This document shows, piece after piece, positions 23,312 to 32,684 of a DNA stretch of 64,000 bases. The notes under the pieces were generated by a model. The model worked only from the letters and a program-made list of their open reading frames with translations. It had not been told where the DNA came from and ran no database searches. The position numbers and the translations under genes were made by a program. Source of the stretch: Bdellovibrionales bacterium CG12_big_fil_rev_8_21_14_0_65_38_15. Its GTDB lineage: Bacteria; Bdellovibrionota; Bacteriovoracia; Bacteriovoracales; Bacteriovoracaceae. Where the stretch lies: NCBI GenBank assembly GCA_002787775.1, contig PCUW01000002.1:1-64000 (forward strand), written 5' to 3'. How positions within the stretch are numbered: position 1 is the stretch's first letter; each line of letters opens with the position of its first letter.

Positions 23312-24339
23312 ATAAAAAGTCTCTTTTTATTATCAATGGTTTGGGACTTGGAAATTCAACTCGTTGTGATGCGATTATAAGTGAGCTGCAAGAAAAGCAT
23401 TTTAGCGTAGATATTCTTACGTCAGGAGCTTCAAAACAATATTTCAAAAACTGGACAAGAGGGAACCTTTATCATCAGTCACGTTTAAGCTATGGTAATG
23501 GAGGATTCAATCTCTTTAAGACGATTTTTCAAAATTTAAAGAATATCTTTCTCAATTTCAAAATTCAAAGCCAACTCATTTCTATGCAATATGACATTGT
23601 AGTAAGCGATTCAGACTATGTCATTTTTCTTATACGTTTATTTAAAAAATTCACGCTCATCTCTATAAATAATTCTGCTTATATAATTGACCATTTGAAC
23701 CTTTTGTCTAAAGAAGAAAAATTAAGTGTAGAAACCCATTTACTCGTTGAAAAAATGGATTGTTTACTAAATAGATGGATTCCAGATATTGTTATTATTC
23801 CAAAACTATCATTTGAAAAAGTCTCAAGAAAAAATAATCAGTATTTCACCTCTCATATCTCAAGGTCATTAACTACAAGTGATAATCTCATTTCACAAGA
23901 TAAAAAGAGTAAAATTGCCCTCGTATTAACTGGTGCAATAGATTTTGACCAAAACGATATTGTTAACAAAGTGCGCTCTCTTAAAATAGATTGTGACTTT
24001 TTTGTTCCATCAGCAAAAGGTGAAACAGAATATCAAATCGATTTTTCAAAATATGACTTTATGATTTCAAATTCAGGATTCAGTATGATCTCTGAGTCAA
24101 TTTCATATTGTGTCCCAATGTTTTTATTGCCTATAGATAAACATGCCGAGCAGTTATTAAATGCAAAAATATATACTCAGAATAAATTTGGATGTTATAG
24201 CAGTTTAGATAATTTTGATCTTAATTATAAAATATTTCTATCGAAATTAGATGAATATAAATCTAAACTTAGACGTCATCACGATTCCTCACTGAGGGGA
24301 GCAAAGCAAATAGCGAAAATAATTATGGATATCAATTAA
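23308..24339 (+). CDS. Glycosyltransferase (GT-B, MurG/GT28-like)
   Basis: The 343-residue protein begins IINGLGLGNSTRCDAIISEL, the N-terminal GHxxR-like loop of GT-B enzymes with Asn in place of His. Near residue 255 it has YDFMISNSGFSMISESISY, like the donor-site signature of MurG/MGT-type transferases, and then PIDKHAEQLLNA. It probably moves a sugar from a UDP donor. It starts at GTG 23308 and is coupled to both neighbours (GTGA and TAATG overlaps). Confidence 0.65.
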   Translation: MNKKSLFIINGLGLGNSTRCDAIISELQEKHFSVDILTSGASKQYFKNWTRGNLYHQSRLSYGNGGFNLFKTIFQNLKNIFLNFKIQSQLISMQYDIVVSDSDYVIFLIRLFKKFTLISINNSAYIIDHLNLLSKEEKLSVETHLLVEKMDCLLNRWIPDIVIIPKLSFEKVSRKNNQYFTSHISRSLTTSDNLISQDKKSKIALVLTGAIDFDQNDIVNKVRSLKIDCDFFVPSAKGETEYQIDFSKYDFMISNSGFSMISESISYCVPMFLLPIDKHAEQLLNAKIYTQNKFGCYSSLDNFDLNYKIFLSKLDEYKSKLRRHHDSSLRGAKQIAKIIMDIN

Positions 24340-25064
24340 TGGCCATCTATGCGGACGATTTTGGTCTTTCTCCAAGTGTATCAAAAGGTATTCTCAAATT
24401 AATACAGCTTAAACGTCTTAGTCATGTAAGCATTATGACGATATTTGAAAATGATGAAGAAATAGATTTTCTTAAAGACTTAAAAGATAAGCCAAAGTTG
24501 GGTCTTCATACTACGTTAACAGGCTGTGATGGGCTATATACTTTTAATCGACTGTTCTTATATAACCTATTTTGTAAGAAAAAATTGAATGAATTAAAGA
24601 CTTCTTTCGAATCTTTGATAGAAAAACAGATCAATTCTTTTATAAAAAAAGTTGATCGATCTCCCGATTATCTTGATTATCATCAACATTTACAATTAAT
24701 GCCATTTTTTTATGAACTACTGTTGAAGTATGACCTTCCAATTCGTTCAACAAGTGCAAATGTATTTTCTACACAAGATGGTCTAAAAGAAAAAATAAAG
24801 AAAAAATACTTAGCTAAAAATTCTTTTAGTGAAAAAAAGATTCATCTCATGGACAATGAGATGGATAAGAATGAGCTTGAAAATTACCTCATTCATACCT
24901 GTCAAGATCTGAGTTCTTCCACAAGTTTACTCTTTCACCCGGGTTTTATTGATGAAACTTTAAAAAAAAGAGATTCATTGATTTGGCAAAGACAGAGAGA
25001 TTATGAATTACTACGAGATGATGCGTTTTTTAATGTTCATCTCAAAAGGTTTCTAGATGAATAA
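24339..25064 (+). CDS. ChbG/HpnK (YdjC)-family carbohydrate deacetylase
   Basis: The 241-residue protein starts MAIYADDFGLSPSVSKGIL, the YdjC/ChbG signature with the metal-binding DD pair, and continues with LGLHTTLTG and DYHQHLQLMP, which supply the His ligands. ChbG deacetylates N-acetylglucosamine in oligosaccharides; HpnK acts on hopanoid sugars. Lying between a glycosyltransferase and a GT-C enzyme, it likely deacetylates a lipid-linked amino sugar during surface glycan assembly. Confidence 0.8.
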   Translation: MAIYADDFGLSPSVSKGILKLIQLKRLSHVSIMTIFENDEEIDFLKDLKDKPKLGLHTTLTGCDGLYTFNRLFLYNLFCKKKLNELKTSFESLIEKQINSFIKKVDRSPDYLDYHQHLQLMPFFYELLLKYDLPIRSTSANVFSTQDGLKEKIKKKYLAKNSFSEKKIHLMDNEMDKNELENYLIHTCQDLSSSTSLLFHPGFIDETLKKRDSLIWQRQRDYELLRDDAFFNVHLKRFLDE

Positions 25065-27009
25065 ATCTATTTCAGGCAAATACCTGTATTTTCTCTTTGG
25101 CTTAATCTTTTTGACCTTCCTTTCTTATCCAACAATTACTTGGTTTAATTCTCATATGTCGAGAGATGTTTATCGAGGCTTACTCATTCATAATCTAAGT
25201 TTTAGTGATTGGCTTGGCCCAGAGATTGGATATGGAGTAAAGAGATTGCCCGGCATCTTTTATAGTTTACTTTTATCTGTCTTTCTTCCTTTTAAGTCAT
25301 TGGCTTTTTTATTAGTTGCAAAAACATCAATTGCATTTTCTTGTTATTTTTATCTTTGGTTAAAGGCAAAGGATGTCTATGGAATAAAAATAACAACTTT
25401 ATGGTGGTTGATTTTTGTAACGAATCCATTAGTGTTTGTTACAACTAGAAACCTTTGGAATCCATCTCTTATAATGAGCTTTTCAGCTGTCGCCTTAGCT
25501 GTTTACTTTAAATCATTAATGAAAAAACTACAGAATCGAGATTACTTCATTTTGTCGTTATTGTTGTTTTTTGCAATTCAGGTCCACTTTTCTGCTATCG
25601 TTGGAATTTCTGTCGTAATGATTGCGCTATTTTTTAATGGAAATAATGTTAATTGGAAGAAAAATGCTTTTTGTTTTTTGCCAGTGATTTTACTTCTTCT
25701 GTTTTGGCATTTTTTCCAAAATAACTCACAAGCCTTTGTAAAGCAGGTAAGTGATACGTATGGAAATGACCAACTGTCCTTCTCTTGGATTTGGAAAAGG
25801 TTAACTCAGTTAAGTTATCATTTTACACATAATGTAAGTGGTATTCCTGATTATGATTTATTTAGTATTATCACATCCAAATTTTATACAATTCTATCGG
25901 TTGAATGGTTAAATGTATTTTATATATTTCGGACTAGCTTAAGTATTTTTGGGAATATACTTATTTGTTTCTCCATCATACCACTTTCTTTTGTTGTTAT
26001 TAAGGCAGAAGGTAATAATAGAAAGTTACTGATCTTTTCTGTAAGTTGGTTTCTCCTCGTTTTTTCAATTGTGACTTTGTTTGATGGTAAAGATGTTATT
26101 CCATATCGTTATGGACAAATGTTATACCCAATACAATTTATCCTCATGATAGTTCCATTTTATGTATTTTTATCAAAACCAAAAATAAAGATTTATATGA
26201 ATTTATTTTTGGTTTCATTTGTTAGTATTACAGTTCTTTATAATCTGACCTTTAATGTACTTTTTCTTTTGACCATGAAAAAAACGGGGTTAAGTTATCA
26301 TGGTGTTGAAAATGTCTATGAATTGAATCTTTTTGAGAAACAAAAGATAATGTCGAATATTCCATTTAATGAAGAGTTGATGCGTAGAGATTATGGCCCT
26401 TTTCATGGAAGAATAGTGAATAGGATAAGACTTCATGAGCATAACTGGGATTTAACATCATACTTTGGAGCAATTGGTTTAACTTCTACTAAACCACAAA
26501 ATATTAGAGTTGATACTTTTGTTTTTTATAATGAGAAAAATCACAGTGTAGATTTAATGGCGATGGAAGCTTTTCAAAAAGCTACTTTTATAAAAGGAAC
26601 CTTGTTAACCCAGAACGAAGATTTGATTAACATTACTAACGGAATTAATGAGTTCATGCCTTACGAATTTGTTGAGAACTATCACCAGGCAAAAAAAATC
26701 AACTTACATTACCGAATATCCTCAAGAAATCAAAACGTTTGTATTGATTATGACGGTTTTCAACCTATTAAAATTTACAAAGATGTAAATGTTCTTCTTA
26801 ATGATAAGTTGTTAAATGTAAGTTTTAGTCACCCTGGTTTTTGGCTTACGCAGTCTAAGAAATGCTTCTCAATCGAAAACGTTAGTTCATTATCTGATGT
26901 CGATATTTTTGTAGAGCTTGAGGTCGAAAGAACGGACGTAGGGAAGTTCAATCGTATTGATGTTTATGGAATAGATGATGAGTTTTTAAAGAAGGATATC
27001 TTCTTTTAG
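25057..27009 (+). CDS. GT-C (ArnT/GT39-like) membrane glycosyltransferase
   Basis: The 650-residue protein has around eleven hydrophobic segments in residues 1-400 and a soluble C-terminal part. The first external loop holds HMSRDVYRG, where Asp is the usual GT-C catalytic residue, followed by GYGVKRLPGIFY. Such enzymes move a sugar from a polyprenyl-phosphate donor to lipid A or another acceptor in the periplasm. It overlaps the deacetylase gene by eight bases, and converges with a methyltransferase with a 24-base overlap. Confidence 0.7.
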   Translation: MNKSISGKYLYFLFGLIFLTFLSYPTITWFNSHMSRDVYRGLLIHNLSFSDWLGPEIGYGVKRLPGIFYSLLLSVFLPFKSLAFLLVAKTSIAFSCYFYLWLKAKDVYGIKITTLWWLIFVTNPLVFVTTRNLWNPSLIMSFSAVALAVYFKSLMKKLQNRDYFILSLLLFFAIQVHFSAIVGISVVMIALFFNGNNVNWKKNAFCFLPVILLLLFWHFFQNNSQAFVKQVSDTYGNDQLSFSWIWKRLTQLSYHFTHNVSGIPDYDLFSIITSKFYTILSVEWLNVFYIFRTSLSIFGNILICFSIIPLSFVVIKAEGNNRKLLIFSVSWFLLVFSIVTLFDGKDVIPYRYGQMLYPIQFILMIVPFYVFLSKPKIKIYMNLFLVSFVSITVLYNLTFNVLFLLTMKKTGLSYHGVENVYELNLFEKQKIMSNIPFNEELMRRDYGPFHGRIVNRIRLHEHNWDLTSYFGAIGLTSTKPQNIRVDTFVFYNEKNHSVDLMAMEAFQKATFIKGTLLTQNEDLINITNGINEFMPYEFVENYHQAKKINLHYRISSRNQNVCIDYDGFQPIKIYKDVNVLLNDKLLNVSFSHPGFWLTQSKKCFSIENVSSLSDVDIFVELEVERTDVGKFNRIDVYGIDDEFLKKDIFF

Positions 27010-27639
27010 TTCTGTTGGTAGATTATAAACTAAAGTTCCAAAACTTAATTTTTTGTTTCTATAAAATGATGGCCGATGAAATATTTTGCCAATTGCATCT
27101 TGTGAGTAATAGGCTGGTTTATAATTTTTTGTTTTATACGCATAGGCAATAAAAACATAGATTTGATGAATAAACTGTTCAATAGATTGTCTTTTTTCAG
27201 AATAGCTATGAAGATAATATTTAGTTTGAATTTTTTCTTTAATTTGTTTAATCTCACTTAGTGATATCCAGTCAAGTAAGCCCAAAGAAAAGCAGAAATC
27301 ATACTCTTGGTTTGGTGTGAAATTAGAAATATCTGTTGCAATAAAATTAAAATTATCTATTTCTGAATACTTACTTTTTGCATTTTCAATAGCTCTTTCT
27401 GAAATATCTATTCCTGTGTAGTGAATATCTCTTGATTCTTTTATTAGATCTAGAGACAGAGCACTGCCGCACCCAATCTCAAGAACTCTTGAATTCTTAG
27501 GTAATTTTTTTAAAATATGTTGAATGATATTTAGTCTGTATTGAAGAGATGAGTTGTTTATAGTTTTAGACTCTTTGTATCGATCAGATTCCCATCCAAG
27601 TATCTTTTTATCCCAAAAATTTTTTCTATCAAAGTCCAT
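26986..27639 (-). CDS. SAM-dependent methyltransferase
   Basis: The 217-residue protein has VLEIGCGSALSLDLIKE (motif I), YTGIDISERAI and FCFSLGLLDWIS, a class I methyltransferase of the small-molecule kind. Its start MDFDRKNFWDKKI is shared in style with O-antigen/lipid methyltransferases. It reads toward the sugar operon and overlaps its last gene. Confidence 0.75.
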   Translation of the reverse strand: MDFDRKNFWDKKILGWESDRYKESKTINNSSLQYRLNIIQHILKKLPKNSRVLEIGCGSALSLDLIKESRDIHYTGIDISERAIENAKSKYSEIDNFNFIATDISNFTPNQEYDFCFSLGLLDWISLSEIKQIKEKIQTKYYLHSYSEKRQSIEQFIHQIYVFIAYAYKTKNYKPAYYSQDAIGKIFHRPSFYRNKKLSFGTLVYNLPTELKEDILL

Positions 27640-27691
27640 TAGTATTTCCTGAACCTATTGATCTAACACTTTAGCGATAGGTAATATTAAA

Positions 27692-27946
27692 TTAAGATTT
27701 TTTAATTGTATCTAGTATTGTTGGGTACATTTTTTTTATTTCAGGATTAATTGACAGATATTTTCTTACCCCTTCAACACGCTCACATAGTATATGCGAC
27801 TCAATAAGGATTTTAATATGGTGAGAGAAGGTAGCTTTTTGAACGCAATATTCAAAGTCACCACAAGTGATCTCTTGGTTTTTCGCCTTGAGGAGCTGTT
27901 TGATAACACTCAGCCTTCTATTTTGGTATTGTGATTCCTTGATAGA
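27692..27946 (-). pseudogene. ArsR-like helix-turn-helix remnant without a start codon
   Basis: The frame between stops encodes 84 residues with the winged-helix pattern of ArsR-type regulators: RRLSVIKQLLKAKNQEITCG, then KATFSHHIKILIESHILCER, then VRKYLSINPEIKKMYP. There is no ATG, GTG or TTG at the 5' end, so the first helix is missing or the frame is entered from the overlapping small ORF (27918-28025) or a rare start. It may be decayed. It covers most of the 385-base gap between the methyltransferase and the YcaO gene. Confidence 0.55.
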
Positions 27947-28025
27947 TTATATACCAAATTGTTATCGATAAGATGAGGAGTAGAAACTTGAAAAAGACTC
28001 TCTTCTTATTGATTTGATGCTTCAT
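27918..28025 (-). CDS. 35-residue membrane peptide coupled to the OsmC-YcaO gene
   Basis: A short frame starts at an ATG overlapping the stop of the OsmC-YcaO gene (TAATG) and encodes a basic start (MKHQINKKR) and one hydrophobic helix (VFFKFLLLILSITIWYIIY). Its end overlaps the ArsR-like remnant by 29 bases in another frame. The coupling supports translation, but it could be a by-product of a frameshift. Confidence 0.35.
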   Translation of the reverse strand: MKHQINKKRVFFKFLLLILSITIWYIIYQGITIPK

Positions 28026-30220
28026 TATTGATTTACGCTTTTTTCTAAAAATGATTTTCTAGCTTTTTGTAACTTTAAATAACTTGCAATTAGCTTTTGA
28101 TGCTTTTCTTGGTTTTCTAGATTCATATTGGTTGGTGTTAAACCATAAAAATTTACTTCACCTGAAAGACTCTTTGTTACTATCTCAAACAAGTTCTCAC
28201 CAAACATCATGATCAGACTATCTCTATAGTCATTTATATCGAGTCTTTCAATTGTGATCTCTAATACAGCACTTAGTGCCTGAAAGAATAATTTACGATC
28301 ACTCGAATTGTCATTGAAGGCCATTAACATATCTATTTGTTCTTTAGCTGTTTCGTAATCTTTCACGGCAAGTGATGTCAGACCTTTTAACTCCGCAATA
28401 TTGAGTTTTCCCCAAACTGAGTTCTCATCAAAAGCGATACCTATAAGTTCTGAAATGAAGGTATAGTCATCAATCTGACTCTCTTCTAGATTTACTAAAA
28501 GCCTTTTAAGTCTTCTTTGATCTAGAGTGTGAATGTTTAGAATATCTTCACGAAATTCTAATGCTCTGTTGTGATTATCCCAGACTAATTCTTCTACTGG
28601 ATAAATCTCTGAATAATCTGGAACTAGAATGCGACAAGCTTTAGAACCTAGTTCCTCGTAGTCGGCAATATAAACTTCTTTTTCCAACTCTTTTAATATA
28701 CCCATAAGGTATTTAAACTCTTCGCTAGTTGTTCCTGTGAAATTCCACTCACTAAATTCATATTCTGATTTTGCACTAAAAAACTTCCAAGATATTACAC
28801 CAGTCGAGTCAATAAAGTGATCGACGATATTATTAGGTTCACAGATAGCGTTTTGATTAAATGTTGGAGGTATTAAATCATTTAGACCTTCAAAGCTTCT
28901 ACCTTGTAAAAGCTCTGTTAAACTTCTCTCTAATGCAACTTCAAAGTTTGGATGCGCCCCAAATGAAGCGAATACACCACCATTTTTTGGGTTCATAAGA
29001 GTTACACACATGACAGGGAAGCGTCCCCCGAGTGATGCATCTTTAACTAAAATGGGAAAGCCTCTTTGTTCTAAAGATTCTATGCCTTCCATTATCTTAG
29101 GATATTTTTTTAGAACAGATTTTGGTACATCTGGCAGAGCGATTTCTTCAACAATGATTTGATTTTTGACGGCCCTTTCGAATATTTCAGATAATGCCTG
29201 AACTCTTGCTTCAGATTGAGTATTTCCTGCACTCATACCGTTACTTACAAACAAATTGCCAATTAAGTTGACTGGGATATAAACCGTTTTTTGATCAGAC
29301 TGGCGAACATAGGGGAGTGAACAGATACCTCGCTGTGTATTTCCGGAGTTGGTATCTATCAAATGACTCGCTTTAAGTTCCCCTTCAGGGTCATAGATGG
29401 ATTTCATATAGTCATCCATTAACTCTGACGGGATGCTGTCTTTTGGTCCTGGCTTAAACCATTTTTCACTTGGATAGTGTACGAATTCAGCATTTGAAAT
29501 GTCTTCACCCAGATAGAAATCATTATAAAAATAGTTATTACTGATTCTTTCTAGATATTCGCCCAAAGCCGAGCAAAGTGCTGCGTCTTTAGTAGATCCT
29601 TTGCCATTTGTGTAGCACATTGGTGAATCAGCATCTCTAATATGGACTGACCAAACATGGGGAACAATATTTCTCCATGAAGCAATTTCTATTTTAATTC
29701 CAAGATCTTCAATAAGCTTGGTCATATTAAGAATTGTTTCTTCAAGCGAACAATCCTTACCAATAATCATAGTTTTTTGATCAATATTTCCAGAATGCTC
29801 ATACATCAATCCAGCATCAACCCCTAAAACATCTTTAGCTTCAATTTTAAACTGGGGTCCTGTTTGGATAACCTTTTTTACGGTACAACGATCCATGGCC
29901 TTTAAAATGCCTTCTTTATCTTTGTCGTTGATACTGGCAGGTAATTCAATTTGAATATTAAATATTTGATTATATCTATCTTCAGGATCAATAATATTGT
30001 TTTGGCTTACGCGAATGTCTTCTGTCGGGATATTTCTAGCGACACAGTAAACTTTAACGAAGTAAGCAGCACAAAGGGCTGAAGAGGCTAGAAAGTAGTC
30101 AAAGGGACCAGGCGCAGTTCCATCACCCTTATAGCGTATAGGTTGATCCGTGATGACCGTAAAATCGTCAAAACTAGCTTCTAAGCGTAAATTATCTAAA
30201 AAACGTACATTTACTTGCAT
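28025..30220 (-). CDS. OsmC-domain/YcaO-domain fusion protein
   Basis: The 731-residue protein has an N-terminal OsmC-like domain (about 1-135: PIRYKGDGTAPGPFDYFLAS, then a Cys in MDRCTVKKV) and a C-terminal YcaO domain (from about 190: SALGEYLERISN, SEARVQALSEIFERAVKNQ, PVMCVTL). The Glu residues in those helices match the ATP/Mg-binding sites of YcaO enzymes, which activate amide bonds. Proteins of this layout have been linked to ribosomal protein S12 beta-methylthiolation. No precursor peptide or RimO gene is visible, so RiPP synthesis is unlikely. The ATG at 30220 is preferred to a TTG at 30232. Confidence 0.85.
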   Translation of the reverse strand: MQVNVRFLDNLRLEASFDDFTVITDQPIRYKGDGTAPGPFDYFLASSALCAAYFVKVYCVARNIPTEDIRVSQNNIIDPEDRYNQIFNIQIELPASINDKDKEGILKAMDRCTVKKVIQTGPQFKIEAKDVLGVDAGLMYEHSGNIDQKTMIIGKDCSLEETILNMTKLIEDLGIKIEIASWRNIVPHVWSVHIRDADSPMCYTNGKGSTKDAALCSALGEYLERISNNYFYNDFYLGEDISNAEFVHYPSEKWFKPGPKDSIPSELMDDYMKSIYDPEGELKASHLIDTNSGNTQRGICSLPYVRQSDQKTVYIPVNLIGNLFVSNGMSAGNTQSEARVQALSEIFERAVKNQIIVEEIALPDVPKSVLKKYPKIMEGIESLEQRGFPILVKDASLGGRFPVMCVTLMNPKNGGVFASFGAHPNFEVALERSLTELLQGRSFEGLNDLIPPTFNQNAICEPNNIVDHFIDSTGVISWKFFSAKSEYEFSEWNFTGTTSEEFKYLMGILKELEKEVYIADYEELGSKACRILVPDYSEIYPVEELVWDNHNRALEFREDILNIHTLDQRRLKRLLVNLEESQIDDYTFISELIGIAFDENSVWGKLNIAELKGLTSLAVKDYETAKEQIDMLMAFNDNSSDRKLFFQALSAVLEITIERLDINDYRDSLIMMFGENLFEIVTKSLSGEVNFYGLTPTNMNLENQEKHQKLIASYLKLQKARKSFLEKSVNQ

Positions 30221-30297
30221 AATAACAAGCAAATACCATTATTCCCTCTAAACGAGTATCTGGCGTACTTAGACTGAGTAAGAATTACAATTCATGA

Positions 30298-31572
30298 CTA
30301 ATTGGTAGAGCACTCAAAGCTTGATCTTGCCGCTGCATCACAGGCCATTTTAATAAAACCGCTGGTCGTACGAGCACAGGCTTCTAAAGCTGTTTTTTGT
30401 TTAATACACTCAATTGTTGAATTTCCGCCGTCGTTTTTAATATCTTGAGCGCTAACTTTTTGGTTAGAATTTTCAATAAGCTCTTTAATTTGCTTCATCA
30501 TGGCATCATCTTTTTGTGCATTTTTGATCTCATCTTGTGCTTTCGTTGTTGAGAGAATCATCGATTCAATGACTTGTGATGGAATACCTTTTTGTTGTAG
30601 ATAACGAACTTCATTTGAGGTGAAGTCCTTGTATAAACCGGCATTAGCCAATATTTTAGCTGATACGATTCCTGGAGGTAGACCTTCTTTTTTTAATAAC
30701 TCATAAATATTCTCAATCTTCATTGAAGAAGGGCCAATGGCCATAAGTTCAAACTCTAATTGATATTTTGCTGGCATAAGGGCACTGGATTCTGGAAACA
30801 TCTTAAAAATTTCACTCATTTGATTCGCTGAAGAAGAGCGACGAATAGCTTCTTTGAGTGCATCTTTTTTATTATGTGCTTGAGGGTATTCACTTAGATA
30901 AGATAGGATTTTCTTTGGGCCCTGACTTTTCTTTGCAGTACTATAATCTTTTGATTCTTTCTTTATTAAATCTTCTTTTCTTTTTTTTGCATCTTTTGCA
31001 AATGGGCTATAGGGATATAAATATAAAAAATTATCCATTGCTGTCACTGAGTTTTTACTAACAAAGTCTCGCCACAAGTCTCTATCCTCATTCGTGACAC
31101 TAATTGTTTGAACTGACTCTTGTAATGGCTCCTGATAATACTGATCAGTTAGTATAGCTTTGATAGATTCCATAGGCATTGGAAGCAACCTCTTATTTTT
31201 TCCAAAGTAGTCTGTCGCTAATAACCATGTTTTATCAGCTGTCATTGGGCTTTTTGAATCAATTGTTTGTGCCATGGAGTCGTCTTCATAGAATTTGAGA
31301 TAAAATTGATGCTTTCCTGGTTTGATATAGATTTTAGTAAAAGATCCATTTCCGATTTCATGGACTTTGACTCCATCAATAAGTACTCTCATGACTCCGT
31401 AAGCTGTTGCCGCCCTAGCTTCTCTGTATATATAAAGAGTAACCATTCCTTCAGGGGCGTTTGATGTAGAAAAAACATCATTCAATTTATTTTGATCAAG
31501 TTGATTGCCAATACTTCCAGAACCACAAGATTGTAAAAAAACGTGACTTAATATTAAAATGAAAAACTTCAT
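30298..31572 (-). CDS. Lipoprotein with DUF2846-like N-terminal domain
   Basis: The 424-residue product has a lipoprotein signal (MKFFILILSHVFLQSC), so Cys16 is probably acylated. Residues about 42-140 (VTLYIYREA, VLIDGVKVHEIGNGSFTKIY, PGKHQFYLKF) match the beta-sandwich of DUF2846/PEGA-like domains. The rest is helical and charged, with a Cys cluster near the C-terminus (IECIKQKTALEACAR). Its function is unknown. It is divergent from arsC across an AT palindrome. Confidence 0.65.
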   Translation of the reverse strand: MKFFILILSHVFLQSCGSGSIGNQLDQNKLNDVFSTSNAPEGMVTLYIYREARAATAYGVMRVLIDGVKVHEIGNGSFTKIYIKPGKHQFYLKFYEDDSMAQTIDSKSPMTADKTWLLATDYFGKNKRLLPMPMESIKAILTDQYYQEPLQESVQTISVTNEDRDLWRDFVSKNSVTAMDNFLYLYPYSPFAKDAKKRKEDLIKKESKDYSTAKKSQGPKKILSYLSEYPQAHNKKDALKEAIRRSSSANQMSEIFKMFPESSALMPAKYQLEFELMAIGPSSMKIENIYELLKKEGLPPGIVSAKILANAGLYKDFTSNEVRYLQQKGIPSQVIESMILSTTKAQDEIKNAQKDDAMMKQIKELIENSNQKVSAQDIKNDGGNSTIECIKQKTALEACARTTSGFIKMACDAAARSSFECSTN

Positions 31573-31585
31573 TTAAACCTCAAAA

Positions 31586-31618
31586 AATATATTTTAAAAT
31601 ATATTAACACCTTGTTAA
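31586..31618. promoter_or_regulatory. Perfect 20-bp AT palindrome plus second inverted repeat
   Basis: AATATATTTTAAAATATATT at 31586-31605 is a perfect palindrome 13 bp before the lipoprotein ATG. It overlaps a second inverted repeat, TTAACA-CCT-TGTTAA (31604-31618). The pair sits in the divergent region between the lipoprotein and arsC genes and may bind a shared regulator; AT-only palindromes can also arise by chance. Confidence 0.4.
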
Positions 31619-31671
31619 ATGATATAAGTATTAAATTTAAATTGACCAATCTAGTCTTGGGGAGCTTCATC

Positions 31672-32094
31672 TTGAAAAATATTCTATTCCTTTGCACGGG
31701 AAACTCATGTCGCTCTCAAATGGCGGAAGGTTGGGGGAAAGCTCTATCGCCAGAATTTAATTTCTTCTCAGCAGGAACCACCAAGCACGGCTTAAACCCA
31801 AAAGCAATTCAGGTCATGAAAGAAGTTGGGGTAGATATATCAAATAACTATTCTAAAACACTCGATGAAGTTTCTGATATTCCACTAGAATTAGTTGTCA
31901 CGGTTTGCACGGATGCCGATGAAAAATGTCCGGTATTGCCAGGTGTAAGAGTTATACATCAAGGCTTTAGAGATCCTCCAAGGCTTACAATGGAGATGAC
32001 TAACGAAGAAGATATTTTAAATATTTATCGAGAAGTCCGTGATGAAATTAAGCAATTTATTCTTCAGATCGATCATTGGTTTAGTGAAATTTAA
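31672..32094 (+). CDS. arsC: Thioredoxin-type arsenate reductase (low-molecular-weight phosphatase fold)
   Basis: From a TTG at 31672 behind GGGGAG the protein has 140 residues. It starts with the P-loop CTGNSCRSQMAEGWG (C-x5-R with the nucleophilic Cys) and carries the second and third redox Cys in VCTDADEKCP, the triple-Cys layout of thioredoxin-coupled ArsC, which reduces arsenate to arsenite. A longer frame from 31612 lacks support. It overlaps the convergent GDPD-like gene by four bases. No arsenite exporter is adjacent; a decayed ArsR-like frame lies 4 kb away. Confidence 0.85.
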   Translation: MKNILFLCTGNSCRSQMAEGWGKALSPEFNFFSAGTTKHGLNPKAIQVMKEVGVDISNNYSKTLDEVSDIPLELVVTVCTDADEKCPVLPGVRVIHQGFRDPPRLTMEMTNEEDILNIYREVRDEIKQFILQIDHWFSEI

Positions 32095-32684
32095 TCTTTC
32101 ATCCATTGATCATAGAATTCTATTTTAGAGCAAACAGCGTCAACTTTAATCTTTTGTGATTTGATCATTGAAATATATTGCTCAATTTCATGACTTCTAC
32201 CTTGAAGAGAAGGACAGACCAGACATACCTTAAAACCCATTTTATGAATTTCTTGTTCCATCTCTCTCGTCAAAATAAATCTTGTAAAGCAATCAACCCA
32301 AACCCATTGGGCTTTGCCTGAAAAAGAATGTAATTGTTCAATTGGCTCAAGTTCAGAAAGTCTTATGGCGAACTGATCAATATTTGCTTTAGTTAGCTTG
32401 TTAATCATTGGAATAGAGCTGTCTAAGAAAAAATAATCATTTATAGAATATTTTTTCGCTAGTTCTATGACCTTTGGCTCTATTTGCTCACACTTAATAT
32501 TAAAAATTAAAGTAGAGTGATGATAATTTTTTAAAAATGTTTCAAGCTTCTCTCCAAATTGAAAAGGATCATGGGCCAAAATAAGTTCATCTTGCCAAAC
32601 TCGGACATCGACTTCAACGCCAAGTTTATGATCAACTTTTTCGAGATGATGGCTTTGATTTATTCGATGAGCGATGAATTTCAT
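32091..32684 (-). CDS. GDPD-like TIM-barrel protein, last gene of sugar operon 2
   Basis: The 197-residue protein begins MKFIAHRINQ and holds GVEVDVRVWQDELILAHDPF, the glycerophosphodiester phosphodiesterase pattern (HR, ExD, then HD). It is shorter than typical members (about 240). It could cut a phosphodiester in the surface glycan, or act on glycerophospho- or related head groups. It overlaps the GT2 gene by four bases. Confidence 0.65.
   Translation of the reverse strand: MKFIAHRINQSHHLEKVDHKLGVEVDVRVWQDELILAHDPFQFGEKLETFLKNYHHSTLIFNIKCEQIEPKVIELAKKYSINDYFFLDSSIPMINKLTKANIDQFAIRLSELEPIEQLHSFSGKAQWVWVDCFTRFILTREMEQEIHKMGFKVCLVCPSLQGRSHEIEQYISMIKSQKIKVDAVCSKIEFYDQWMKD

Noticed and set aside
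28025..30220. YcaO gene as part of a RiPP (thiazole/oxazole peptide) cluster.
   Set aside because: The OsmC-YcaO layout is of the non-RiPP type and there is no precursor peptide, dehydrogenase or exporter nearby.
31267..31281. TGGCAC-like sequence on the minus strand as another sigma-54 promoter.
   Set aside because: It lies inside the lipoprotein gene and the TTGC element is absent at the right spacing.
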